From: a bacterium
GTDB lineage: Bacteria > SZUA-79 > Acidulodesulfobacterales > Acidulodesulfobacteraceae
Assembly: GCA_021789455.1 (NCBI GenBank)
Contig: JAJYJN010000064.1
Coordinates: 1-6,317 of the forward strand
Length of the DNA: 6,317 nucleotides
Direction of reading: 5' to 3'
In this document: in pieces, positions 1-6,317 of the stretch
How positions within the stretch are numbered: position 1 is the first letter of the stretch
How the letters are laid out: each line of letters begins with the position of its first letter
Program-made: the position numbers and the translations under genes
Notes under the pieces: generated by a model
Seen by the model: the letters and a program-made list of their open reading frames with translations, nothing else
Database searches by the model: none
What the model was told of the DNA's origin: nothing

Positions 1-130
<130 letters not shown>

Positions 131-158
131 TTAAATTATTTAAATTTGTATAAAATTC

Positions 159-449
159 TTATTTTTCGACTATAGCCAAAATGTCGTCTTCTTTCATGAT
201 GAGGTATTCTTTGTCGTCGATTTTAACGTCGTTGCCGGAATATTTCGCAAATAAAACAATGTCGCCCACCTTAACGTCCATGGGGATTTTTTTTCCGTCT
301 TCAGTAATCCTGCCGTTTCCCGAGGCTACGATTTTACCCTGCATAGGCTTTTCTTTAGCAGAGTCGGGAATAAATAATCCTCCTTTCGTTTTTTCTTCTT
401 CCTGAAGCCTTTCTACTAAGATTCTGTCATGTAAAGGTTTAACTTTCAT
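159..449 (-). CDS. groS: GroES co-chaperonin (10 kDa)
   Basis: A 96-residue protein, the usual full length for GroES (95-97). It forms the heptameric lid that caps GroEL in an ATP-dependent way in the cytoplasm. Visible family marks are the N-terminal [14 protein letters not shown] strand, the flexible mobile loop at about residues 17-34 with the hydrophobic LFI tripeptide (25-27) that docks on GroEL, and the C-terminal [14 protein letters not shown]. The ATG at 447-449 has a Shine-Dalgarno AAGGAG at 459-464 with good spacing. It is the first gene of the groES-groEL operon. The CIRCE element at 517-543 indicates repression by HrcA and induction on heat or protein-folding stress. The sequence style ([15 protein letters not shown]) is close to deltaproteobacterial GroES; that lineage hint is from memory, not from a search. 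Confidence 0.97.
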   Translation of the reverse strand: MKVKPLHDRILVERLQEEEKTKGGLFIPDSAKEKPMQGKIVASGNGRITEDGKKIPMDVKVGDIVLFAKYSGNDVKIDDKEYLIMKEDDILAIVEK

Positions 450-516
450 AAACTTCTTCTCCTTATTAAATTATTAATTTATTTTTAATTTCCTGTAAAA
501 GCCTTACGCCGAATAA

Positions 517-543
517 TTAGCACTAATATTGTTTGAGTGCTAA
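517..543 (-). promoter_or_regulatory. CIRCE operator (HrcA binding site)
   Basis: A 9-9-9 inverted repeat: TTAGCACTA, a 9-base spacer (526-534), then GAGTGCTAA. The CIRCE consensus is TTAGCACTC-N9-GAGTGCTAA, so there is one mismatch at the inner end of the left arm. CIRCE is the operator for the heat-shock repressor HrcA and typically sits upstream of groESL. Here it lies just downstream of the predicted -10 box and around the expected transcription start, where bound HrcA would block initiation. The hrcA gene itself is not in this window. Confidence 0.95.
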
Positions 544-550
544 CTCTTTT

Positions 551-579
551 AATATACACTTATGTTTTTAAAAAAACAA
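551..579 (-). promoter_or_regulatory. Predicted groESL sigma-70-type promoter
   Basis: Read on the minus strand, a -10 box TATATT (551-556, five of six consensus bases) is preceded by a 17-base spacer and a weak -35 TTGTTT (574-579, three of six). The predicted start falls near 543-545, at the edge of the CIRCE operator, the usual arrangement for HrcA-repressed groESL. It leaves an untranslated leader of roughly 95 nt before groES. Assigned by eye; the -35 box is weak in such AT-rich DNA. Confidence 0.5.
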
Positions 580-728
580 TACTATAAATCTTTTAACGAT
601 TATTGGAATTATATAGCATTTTTTAAAATAAGTCAATTTAAATTAGATTTTCTTTATTTTTTAAAATTTATTATCTATTTAATCTATTTTTCTCCATTTT
701 ATATTTTTTTTATTATTAATATCAAACA
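580..728. other. AT-rich intergenic spacer, no gene supported
   Basis: This stretch separates the divergent groESL and ABC-transporter units. It is extremely AT-rich, dominated by runs of T and A, and clearly richer in A+T than the flanking genes. I see no RNA gene, no convincing inverted repeat and no operator here beyond the two promoters at its borders. An open frame of 61 codons crosses it (562-747), but its composition is only what the base bias predicts (F, Y, I, K, N), so it is not called as a gene. Confidence 0.6.
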
Positions 729-737
729 TGATATAAT
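709..737 (+). promoter_or_regulatory. Predicted promoter of the ABC exporter operon (extended -10)
   Basis: A perfect -10 box TATAAT (732-737) is preceded by TGA, giving an extended -10 motif TGATATAAT (729-737). A poor -35 candidate TTTATT (709-714) sits 17 bases upstream. The expected transcription start is about 744, only some five bases before the ATG at 749, so the transcript would be nearly leaderless. This fits the absence of any Shine-Dalgarno sequence before that ATG. Confidence 0.5.
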
Positions 738-748
738 TAATTCGTAAG

Positions 749-1471
749 ATGAAAAATTATATTCTGAACGTAAAAGATTTAACGAAAAATTTCGGCCGGC
801 TTAAAGCCTTAAACAATCTCACCTTTAGTATAAAATACGGAGATTTTTTCGGACTCATAGGGCCTAACGGGGCCGGAAAATCCACCCTTTTAAAAATACT
901 ATACGGCATAGTAATCCCCGATTCGGGCTTTGTCGGCATAGAAGGCCTTAATCTTAAATACGATTATAAAAAGATTAAATATAACCTCGGCATTGTTCCT
1001 CAGGACGATAATTTAGACGAAGACTTGAGCGTTTATGAGAACCTTTTAATATATTCTATGTACTTCGGAATGCCCAGAAAAGAATCTATGAAAAAATCGG
1101 CCGAACTCTTATTTTTTTTCGATTTAGAAGATAAAAAATATTCTAAAGTTGCCGATTTATCCGGCGGGTTAAGAAGGAGGCTCATGATTGCAAGGGCGTT
1201 AATAAATAATCCGTCATTAATCATACTGGACGAGCCTACGAGCGGATTAGATCCTGAATACAGGCAGAATATCTGGGGCAGATTAAAAACTTTGAACGAA
1301 AAAGGCGTTACTATTCTTATGTCCACCCATTATATGGAAGAAGCCGAAAGGCTTTTTAAAAATATGATAATATTAAATCACGGAAATATCGTAATGAGCG
1401 GAGCGGTTAACGATATTACCCTAAATAAAAAATCTTTAGAAGAAATCTTTCTCGATATCGCTAAAAATTAA
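749..1471 (+). CDS. ABC-2 type exporter ATP-binding protein (NodI/DrrA-like)
   Basis: A 240-residue cytoplasmic ATPase that should power the permease encoded immediately downstream. All nucleotide-binding motifs are intact: Walker A GPNGAGKST (38-46), Q-loop glutamine in VPQDDNLDEDLSVYEN (Q85), signature LSGGLRRRL (137-145), Walker B LIILDEP with catalytic Glu162, D-loop SGLDP, and H-loop His194 in STHYMEEAE. The region around the Q-loop and the FGMPR stretch (106-110) is typical of the NodI branch, whose rhizobial members export lipo-chitooligosaccharides; homologues elsewhere have varied or unknown substrates. It is shorter than rhizobial NodI (about 300 residues) and lacks most of the usual C-terminal extension. 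No Shine-Dalgarno is present, and the predicted promoter lies only 11 bases upstream of the ATG. Family is certain; substrate is unknown. Confidence 0.93.
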   Translation: MKNYILNVKDLTKNFGRLKALNNLTFSIKYGDFFGLIGPNGAGKSTLLKILYGIVIPDSGFVGIEGLNLKYDYKKIKYNLGIVPQDDNLDEDLSVYENLLIYSMYFGMPRKESMKKSAELLFFFDLEDKKYSKVADLSGGLRRRLMIARALINNPSLIILDEPTSGLDPEYRQNIWGRLKTLNEKGVTILMSTHYMEEAERLFKNMIILNHGNIVMSGAVNDITLNKKSLEEIFLDIAKN

Positions 1472-2269
1472 GTGAAAATAATAAAAAAAATAACCGGTAT
1501 AAATTCCAATTTAAGCTCAAGGTCTTTTACGGTTTTTTATAGAAACTATATGGTCTGGCTTAAATATTACAAGCCGGGCGTAATAGGAGACATCCTTGAA
1601 CCCCTTTTATATCTTGCCGCACTCGGTTTCGGCGTAGGCAAGTTTATACACGGCATAAACGGAATATCTTACGTTAAATATATCGTTCCGGGGATAATAG
1701 CGTCGTCGTCGATGTATGCCGCGGCATTCGAATCTACGTTCGGCGCATATACGAGAATGGTTACAAACGGCATATACGAAGCTATTCTTCTTACGCCGGT
1801 TGGAATAGAAGACATAGTCGCCGGAGAAATCCTCTGGGGAACGGCAAAGGCGTTTATGAGCGGAGCGGCTGTTTTGATAATAGGCGCCGCTTTCGGATGG
1901 ATTATATCCCCTTTCGTTTTTTTTATTCCGGTCGTTATAATCCTAAACGGAATTCTTTTCTCTTCTCTGTCCCTGCTGATAACGTCGTTTTCGCCGTCTT
2001 ACGATTTTTTTTCCTATTATTTTACTATTGCGATATCTACGATGTTTCTTTTTTCGGGAGTATTTTATCCGGTTTCATCCCTTCCATATTTAGTAAAATA
2101 TTTCGTTTATATTATGCCTTTATACTATACGGTAAGCATTATGAGAATGCTGGACGAAGGCAGAATAAATCCTTTGACGTTATCGGCCTATTTATCGGCT
2201 ATAATATTATTCGCCCTTATATTTTTTTACGCTTCCGTTTTCTTTATAAGAAAAAGGGTAATAAAATAA
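1472..2269 (+). CDS. ABC-2 type exporter permease (NodJ-like)
   Basis: A 265-residue inner-membrane protein, close to NodJ in length (about 262). About six hydrophobic segments are visible, near residues 37-57, 66-90, 124-145, 148-172, 183-200 and 238-258. Recognisable ABC-2/NodJ features include YRNYMVWLKYYKPGVIGDIL at the N-terminus, EPLLYLAALGFGVG, an AAAFESTFGAYTRM stretch, SPSYDFFSYY and FLFSGVFYPVSSLP. With the upstream ATPase it should form a dimeric exporter. Translation appears to start at GTG 1472-1474, directly after the ATPase TAA (1469-1471), with no Shine-Dalgarno, suggesting coupling by terminating ribosomes. The next in-frame ATG (codon 27) would remove the conserved RNY region, so GTG is preferred. 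The transported molecule cannot be told from sequence. Confidence 0.9.
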   Translation: MKIIKKITGINSNLSSRSFTVFYRNYMVWLKYYKPGVIGDILEPLLYLAALGFGVGKFIHGINGISYVKYIVPGIIASSSMYAAAFESTFGAYTRMVTNGIYEAILLTPVGIEDIVAGEILWGTAKAFMSGAAVLIIGAAFGWIISPFVFFIPVVIILNGILFSSLSLLITSFSPSYDFFSYYFTIAISTMFLFSGVFYPVSSLPYLVKYFVYIMPLYYTVSIMRMLDEGRINPLTLSAYLSAIILFALIFFYASVFFIRKRVIK

Positions 2270-2276
2270 TTTATTC

Positions 2277-2822
2277 TTAAAGGCGCGGGAGGGTTATGCC
2301 GACCTGGGACTGGTATTTGCCCTTTTTGTCTTTATATGACGTCCTCGGCTCTTCTCCTTCAAAAAAAAGAACCTGGGCGATACCTTCGTTGGCGTAAATT
2401 TTAGCCGGAAGGGGCGTAGTATTTGAAATTTCCAGCGTTACGTATCCTTCCCATTCAGGCTCGAACGGGGTAACGTTAACTACTATTCCGCATCTTGCGT
2501 AAGTAGATTTTCCAAGACAGATAGTTACGACGTTTCTCGGGATTTTAAAATATTCTACCGACCTGCCGAGAGCAAAAGAATTTGGAGGAACGATGCAGAC
2601 ATCGGATACTAAATCTACAAAAGATTTCGGGTCGAAATTTTTAGGGTCCACGACGGTGTTGTTTATATTGGTAAATATTTTAAACTCGTTCGATATTCTT
2701 AAATCGTACCCGAAGGAAGATACTCCGTAAGATATAACTCCGTCCCTGACTTGAGAATTTTCAAAAGGGCTTATCATGCCGCCTTCTGCCATTTTTTCTA
2801 TCCACTTATCGTTTTTAATCAT
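2277..2822 (-). CDS. dcd: dCTP deaminase
   Basis: A 181-residue enzyme of the trimeric dUTPase-like fold that deaminates dCTP to dUTP and ammonia, feeding dTMP synthesis in the cytosol. Diagnostic blocks are [13 protein letters not shown] (35-47), [15 protein letters not shown] (82-96), [21 protein letters not shown] (104-124, holding Ser106 and Arg110), [13 protein letters not shown] (129-141) with the catalytic glutamate at 131, and a C-terminal GKYQSQ substrate-closing segment. The N-terminus IKNDKWI matches the usual start of the family, supporting the ATG at 2820-2822 even though only a weak, distant AAGGG lies upstream. The C-terminus is complete. It lies 32 bp downstream of the LOG-family gene, probably co-transcribed, and converges with the permease gene across a 7-bp gap with no obvious terminator. 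Whether it also has dUTPase activity, as in some archaeal relatives, cannot be judged by eye. Confidence 0.96.
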   Translation of the reverse strand: MIKNDKWIEKMAEGGMISPFENSQVRDGVISYGVSSFGYDLRISNEFKIFTNINNTVVDPKNFDPKSFVDLVSDVCIVPPNSFALGRSVEYFKIPRNVVTICLGKSTYARCGIVVNVTPFEPEWEGYVTLEISNTTPLPAKIYANEGIAQVLFFEGEEPRTSYKDKKGKYQSQVGITLPRL

Positions 2823-2854
2823 ATTTTATTGCAACCCTTGCTTAATTGCCTCTG

Positions 2855-3538
2855 TTATAAATTGAAATTTAATATATAATTAATTATTTCGTCGGGGTCG
2901 TCCATTATCTTAATTATGTTGAAATCTTTTTCCGAAATGTAGGAATTGTGCAAAGTATTGCTTTTAATCCAGTCTATTAAACCGTTCCAGTAGCTCGAAC
3001 CGTATAATATCACGGGGAACGGCTTTGTTTTATTGGTTTGTATCAGTTCTACGGTCTCAAAAAGTTCGTCTAAAGTTCCAAAGCCTCCGGGCATCATTAT
3101 ATATGCGGAAGCATATCTTACCAGCATGACTTTTCGGACGAAAAAATATCTGAACTCGAGCGTAACGTCGGCAAACCTGTTCAGGGTCTGCTCATGCGGG
3201 AGTTTAATATTTAATCCTACCGAACTCACGTTTAAACCGTGCTGTTCCTTAGCTTCCCTGCAACCCCTGTTTGCGGCCTCCATAACGCCGGGACCGCCTC
3301 CCGAAATTATAGAAAATCCTTTTAGCGCGAGTTTATAAGCGATATCTTTAGTTTTTTGATATACGACGCCGTCTTCTTTAACTCTTGCGCTTCCGTATAT
3401 AGTTACGGCAGGGCATATCGACGGCAGAATATCGAATCCGTCCACGAATTCTCCGATAATCCTGAAAAGTCTCCACGGTTCGGATTTATCTAAAGAGTTT
3501 AGTTCGTATCCTTTTATATTTTCTCTCTTAATGGACAT
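2855..3538 (-). CDS. LOG/TIGR00730-family nucleotide 5'-monophosphate phosphoribohydrolase
   Basis: A 227-residue Rossmann-like protein of the lysine-decarboxylase-like/LOG family. Members hydrolyse the N-glycosidic bond of nucleoside monophosphates, releasing base and ribose 5-phosphate: cytokinin nucleotides in LOG enzymes, ordinary nucleotides in PpnN-type enzymes. Both signatures are intact: SGGGPGVMEAANRG (79-92) and PGGFGTLDELFE (150-161), with probable catalytic Glu158 and Arg135 in the FFVRKVML helix. An N-terminal helical stretch (about 20-40, PWRLFRIIGEFVDGFD) precedes the Rossmann core, as in many bacterial members. The old label 'lysine decarboxylase' is a misannotation for this family. 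The ATG at 3536-3538 has no Shine-Dalgarno, and an in-frame stop lies two codons upstream, so no longer start exists. A -10-like TAGAAT (3544-3549) sits immediately upstream. The actual substrate is unproven. Confidence 0.9.
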   Translation of the reverse strand: MSIKRENIKGYELNSLDKSEPWRLFRIIGEFVDGFDILPSICPAVTIYGSARVKEDGVVYQKTKDIAYKLALKGFSIISGGGPGVMEAANRGCREAKEQHGLNVSSVGLNIKLPHEQTLNRFADVTLEFRYFFVRKVMLVRYASAYIMMPGGFGTLDELFETVELIQTNKTKPFPVILYGSSYWNGLIDWIKSNTLHNSYISEKDFNIIKIMDDPDEIINYILNFNL

Positions 3539-3568
3539 ATTTTATTCTAAAAATTTTTAACGGCATAT

Positions 3569-3612
3569 CGGCAGAAGCAGGAACGCCGGAAAACGCCGCC
3601 CTGCTTCTGCCG
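3569..3612. repeat. GC-rich perfect inverted repeat (hairpin; possible terminator or dispersed palindrome)
   Basis: The left arm CGGCAGAAGCAGG (3569-3581) is the exact reverse complement of the right arm at 3600-3612, giving a perfect 13-bp stem with an 18-base loop. The loop contains two copies of AACGCCG (3582-3588 and 3592-3598) and can form an inner 3-bp stem. The element is far richer in G+C than its surroundings. It lies between the ferredoxin stop (3638) and the LOG-family start (3538). It could end the eno-ferredoxin transcript, but no T-tract directly follows the stem on either strand; on the minus strand the nearest T-run is about 14 bases further on. A REP-like dispersed palindrome is an alternative. 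Confidence 0.75.
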
Positions 3613-3637
3613 GCGATTTAATAAAACGTAAAAATTA

Positions 3638-3916
<279 letters not shown>

Positions 3917-3939
3917 TTAATTTTATTGTTATTTTTGTT

Positions 3940-5241
3940 TTAACTTAAACGGCTTCCAGCGCCCTTAAAGGCTTTAAGCCCTTTATATAAAGAATTAGAA
4001 CCTAATTCTTCTTCTATCTGCAACAGCCTGTTATATTTCGCTACCCTTTCGGAACGGGCGGGCGCGCCGGTTTTAATTAACCCCGAATTTACGGCAACCG
4101 ATAAATCGGAAATAAAAGTATCCTCCGTTTCTCCGGACCTGTGTGAAATAACGGCGCTCATATTATTTTTTTGAGTCAATTCTATGGCATCTAATGTTTG
4201 AGACAAAGAGCCTATCTGGTTTAATTTTATTAAAACAGAGTTTATCGAATGGGAATCGACCGCCCTTGTTATGCGATTAGGATTTGTTACGGTCAGGTCG
4301 TCTCCTACTATTTGAACTTTGTCCCCGAGTTCTTTAAGCAAAAGAGAAAATCCGTTGAAATCGTCCTGCGCCATACCGTCTTCTATAGATATGATAGGAA
4401 ACTTTTCGACGTAGCCTGCATACATTGCGACCATCTCGTCTGCTTCAAGCACGGTTTTTTTGCCTGCTTCTTTAAGCGTATATTTGCCGTTGGCATAAAA
4501 CTCGCTTGCCGCAGGGTCTAAAGCGATAAAAATATCTTTTCCGGGCTGGTATCTTGCTTTCTCTATGGCTTCCATAATCAATATTATCGCTTCCATATTG
4601 TTCTGGAGCTGAGGCGCAAATCCTCCTTCGTCGCCGACCGCCGTGGGCATATTTTTTTCGTCCAAAACTTTTTTAAGTTTTTGATAAACTTCCGCTCCCA
4701 TTCTAAGGGCTTCCTCGAAGGATTTAGCTCCGGCGGGAACTATCATAAATTCTTGAAAATCAAGCATATTGTTTGCATGTTTTCCGCCGTTTAGAATATT
4801 CATCATAGGAACAGGCATAACATGGGTATTTATGCCGCCTAAATAACGATAAAGAGGTATTTCCAATTCATTTGCCGAAGCAACCGCAGCCGCCAGCGAA
4901 ACGGCTAAAATTGCATTCGCGCCCAAATTGGACTTATTCTGCGTACCGTCGAGATTCATCATTATGTCGTCTATCAGCCTTTGAGAATAACTGTCTATGC
5001 CGTTTAAAGATTTTGCTATAATATCGTTAATTCCTTCTATCGCCGAATGAACCGATTTCCCGCCGTAAACCGAACTGTCGTTATCTCTTTTTTCATAGGC
5101 TTCGTATTCTCCGGTAGATGCCCCGGAAGGAACGCAGGCAGAACCGCTCATACCGCTCTCTAAAGAAACCTTAACGCTAATCGTAGGATTTCCTCTCGAG
5201 TCTAAAATCTGCCTCCCTTTTACATCGACAATTTCGCTCAT
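3940..5241 (-). CDS. eno: Enolase (phosphopyruvate hydratase)
   Basis: A full-length 433-residue enolase, interconverting 2-phosphoglycerate and phosphoenolpyruvate in glycolysis and gluconeogenesis. The N-terminal domain carries the DSRGNPT motif and the mobile active-site loop [11 protein letters not shown] (38-48). The barrel domain shows NGGKHA (His155), general acid/base Glu205 in GDEGG, metal ligands Asp242 ([10 protein letters not shown]), Glu287 (SIEDG) and Asp314 (GDDLTVTN), the catalytic lysine 339 in LIKLNQIGS, and the signature [15 protein letters not shown] (366-380). No key residue is missing. Mild departures are YEKRDND where LELRDGD is common and LNQIGS for VNQIGT. The ATG at 5239-5241 is preceded by a purine-rich AGGGGA (5251-5256), an acceptable but non-canonical ribosome site. 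A promoter with an extended -10 box lies upstream, so enolase can be transcribed apart from the phosphohexomutase gene 97 bp upstream. Confidence 0.98.
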   Translation of the reverse strand: MSEIVDVKGRQILDSRGNPTISVKVSLESGMSGSACVPSGASTGEYEAYEKRDNDSSVYGGKSVHSAIEGINDIIAKSLNGIDSYSQRLIDDIMMNLDGTQNKSNLGANAILAVSLAAAVASANELEIPLYRYLGGINTHVMPVPMMNILNGGKHANNMLDFQEFMIVPAGAKSFEEALRMGAEVYQKLKKVLDEKNMPTAVGDEGGFAPQLQNNMEAIILIMEAIEKARYQPGKDIFIALDPAASEFYANGKYTLKEAGKKTVLEADEMVAMYAGYVEKFPIISIEDGMAQDDFNGFSLLLKELGDKVQIVGDDLTVTNPNRITRAVDSHSINSVLIKLNQIGSLSQTLDAIELTQKNNMSAVISHRSGETEDTFISDLSVAVNSGLIKTGAPARSERVAKYNRLLQIEEELGSNSLYKGLKAFKGAGSRLS

Positions 5242-5301
5242 TTTAGATTTTCCCCTGAAAAATAAAAATATTAGATTTAAATTTTAAGAAATAATTTAAG
5301 C

Positions 5302-5330
5302 ATTATAACATTTTTTTCTTTTTCTAAAAA
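5302..5330 (-). promoter_or_regulatory. Predicted enolase promoter (extended -10)
   Basis: On the minus strand a perfect TATAAT (5302-5307) is preceded by TGT, giving the extended -10 motif TGTTATAAT (5302-5310). A weak -35 candidate TTTTTA (5325-5330) lies 17 bases upstream. Transcription would start near 5295, leaving a leader of about 54 nt before the eno ATG. The site sits in the 97-bp AT-rich gap between the phosphohexomutase stop and eno. It probably drives eno and ferredoxin, and perhaps the genes beyond. Confidence 0.5.
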
Positions 5331-5338
5331 TAAATTTT

Positions 5339-6317
5339 TTATAAAGCGTCTATTTCCGTTTTTACTTTATTTATAAGCCCGTCCGTTTTATTCTTAGCCT
5401 TGCTTTCCGCATAAATCCTTAATAACGGCTCCGTCCCGGAAGGGCGTATTAAAAGCCATGAACCGTCTTTGTATCCGAACTTAAAACCGTCTATAAAGTT
5501 GGAATAGGCTAAATTATTTTTAAACGGTATATCGAAACTGCCGCTTTTCAGTTTTTCTATCAGCCGCAGTTTCCTGCCTTCATCCAAATGCAAATCTTCC
5601 CTTGCGTATGAATAAGGATAAGGTTCTTTAAATATGCCGTTTAAAAGCTCATTTAAGTTTTTCCCGCTTTTAATAATAATTTTAAGGAGCAGAAGGGCGT
5701 TAAAAATACCGTCCCTTTCCGGCAAATGAGAAGCTATGCCTATTCCGCCTGATTCTTCTCCGCCCATAAATACGTCGTTTCCGTCTTTCGTCATAAGAGC
5801 GGCAATATTTTTAAACCCTATCGGGACTTCATACAGCCCTATATTATGCTTTTTGCAGATGTCGTCTATAGATTTGGATACGGAAACGGTTTTAACTACG
5901 CTGCCTGAACGGCCTTCCTTTATTAGATAATCTAAAATTATCGAAAAAATTTTATGGGAATCGATGAAATTGCCTTCGCAATCTACCGCACCTATCCTAT
6001 CGGCATCCCCGTCGGTAGCAAAACCGACCGCAAACTTATTTTTAATACCCTTTTTTTTCAAAGACGATTTCAATTTATGCAGATTGCTGTCTATCGGTTC
6101 GGGATTCAATCCCGGAAAGGCAGGATTAACGACATTGTTTATAGAGCTATATTTAATAGAAAATCTTTTTAATACGGAAGACAGATATCCTATGCCGGCA
6201 CCGAACATAGGGTCTATAACAACTTCTAACGATTTTAATAAATCTTTATCCGCTCCGCTGACGGCTTTATCTAATTCAGTCAAATCTATTATGCGGCGTA
6301 TATAATCTTTTTTAAAA
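5339..6317 (-). CDS. Phosphoglucomutase/phosphomannomutase family protein, 5'-truncated by window edge
   Basis: An alpha-D-phosphohexomutase, which moves phosphate between C6 and C1 of glucose or mannose phosphates. The frame stays open to the last base: eleven further codons (FKKDYIRRIID) precede the in-frame TTG at 6281-6283, and that TTG falls inside the conserved region before domain II, so the true start lies beyond the window. About 325 residues are visible. Counting from the edge, domain II begins with VVIDPMFGAGIGYL (from 32), the metal-binding loop is DGDADR (102-107), the sugar-selecting loop is GGEESGG (185-191), and the C-terminal phosphate-binding loop is RPSGTEPLLR (291-300). 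The phosphoserine motif (TASHNP-like) would lie outside. The GEESGG loop differs from the GEMSG of classical bifunctional PMM/PGM and the GEQSGH of GlmM, leaning towards a glucose-phosphate substrate. Eno follows 97 bp downstream on the same strand. Confidence 0.93.
   Translation of the reverse strand, partial: FKKDYIRRIIDLTELDKAVSGADKDLLKSLEVVIDPMFGAGIGYLSSVLKRFSIKYSSINNVVNPAFPGLNPEPIDSNLHKLKSSLKKKGIKNKFAVGFATDGDADRIGAVDCEGNFIDSHKIFSIILDYLIKEGRSGSVVKTVSVSKSIDDICKKHNIGLYEVPIGFKNIAALMTKDGNDVFMGGEESGGIGIASHLPERDGIFNALLLLKIIIKSGKNLNELLNGIFKEPYPYSYAREDLHLDEGRKLRLIEKLKSGSFDIPFKNNLAYSNFIDGFKFGYKDGSWLLIRPSGTEPLLRIYAESKAKNKTDGLINKVKTEIDAL

Noticed and set aside
562..747. 61-codon plus-strand open frame ending just before the ABC ATPase gene
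   Set aside because: Its residues (mostly F, Y, I, K, N) are what very AT-rich DNA gives by chance. It has no ribosome site, begins inside the groESL promoter region and resembles nothing I recognise.
1897..2280. 127-codon plus-strand frame overlapping the permease
   Set aside because: It lies out of frame within the 3' half of the NodJ-like permease gene, which has clear family blocks; it is a shadow frame.
2254..2280. Terminator between the convergent permease and dcd genes
   Set aside because: Only a 6-bp all-AT palindrome (AATAAA/TTTATT) is present, too weak to support a terminator call.
749..3538. A plant-interaction island (Nod-factor exporter plus cytokinin-activating LOG enzyme)
   Set aside because: Both families are widespread in bacteria without plant hosts, the two loci are on opposite strands in separate units, and no nod, cytokinin-synthesis or other plant-related gene is present.
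5311..5340. Intrinsic terminator after the phosphohexomutase gene
   Set aside because: There is only an A/T-only weak hairpin with no GC stem, and the region is better explained as the upstream part of the eno promoter.
6281..6283. TTG as the start of the phosphohexomutase
   Set aside because: The frame stays open to the window edge, and the family needs an upstream domain with the phosphoserine loop. The TTG is an internal leucine codon.
5964..6305. Plus-strand open frames opposite the phosphohexomutase
   Set aside because: The minus strand encodes the conserved DGDADR and domain II blocks here, so these are antisense shadows.

Overview
This is an ordinary-looking AT-rich bacterial chromosome segment carrying housekeeping genes. 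No mobile element, CRISPR array, tRNA or rRNA is visible. The window suggests a Gram-negative, probably anaerobic or anaerobe-related bacterium. GroES and the GroEL N-terminus resemble deltaproteobacterial (Desulfobacterota-type) proteins, groESL is controlled by a CIRCE operator, and there is an Alvin-type 2[4Fe-4S] ferredoxin. The exact lineage cannot be fixed from the sequence alone.

Left end (1-580): the start of groEL and all of groES lie on the minus strand, with a promoter and a CIRCE (HrcA) operator upstream of groES. This is the classical heat-shock chaperonin operon. Next comes a very AT-rich spacer (about 580-728) with no supportable gene.

Middle (729-2269, plus strand): a two-gene ABC-2 exporter, with an ATPase followed by a six-helix permease. 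The pair resembles NodI/NodJ. The permease starts with GTG immediately after the ATPase stop codon. The predicted promoter lies so close to the ATPase ATG that the mRNA would be almost leaderless.

Right part (2277-6317, minus strand, read right to left): phosphoglucomutase/phosphomannomutase (5' end cut by the window edge), enolase, ferredoxin, a LOG/TIGR00730-family nucleotide phosphoribohydrolase, and dCTP deaminase. Enolase has its own extended -10 promoter. A perfect 13-bp GC-rich inverted repeat separates ferredoxin from the LOG-family gene and may split the run into two transcripts: central carbon and electron transfer (eno-ferredoxin), and nucleotide metabolism (LOG-dcd). dcd and the permease converge with only 7 bp between them.

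I found no convincing previously undescribed system. The points most worth a second look are the isolated GC-rich inverted repeat, the near-leaderless starts, and the unknown substrate of the exporter.
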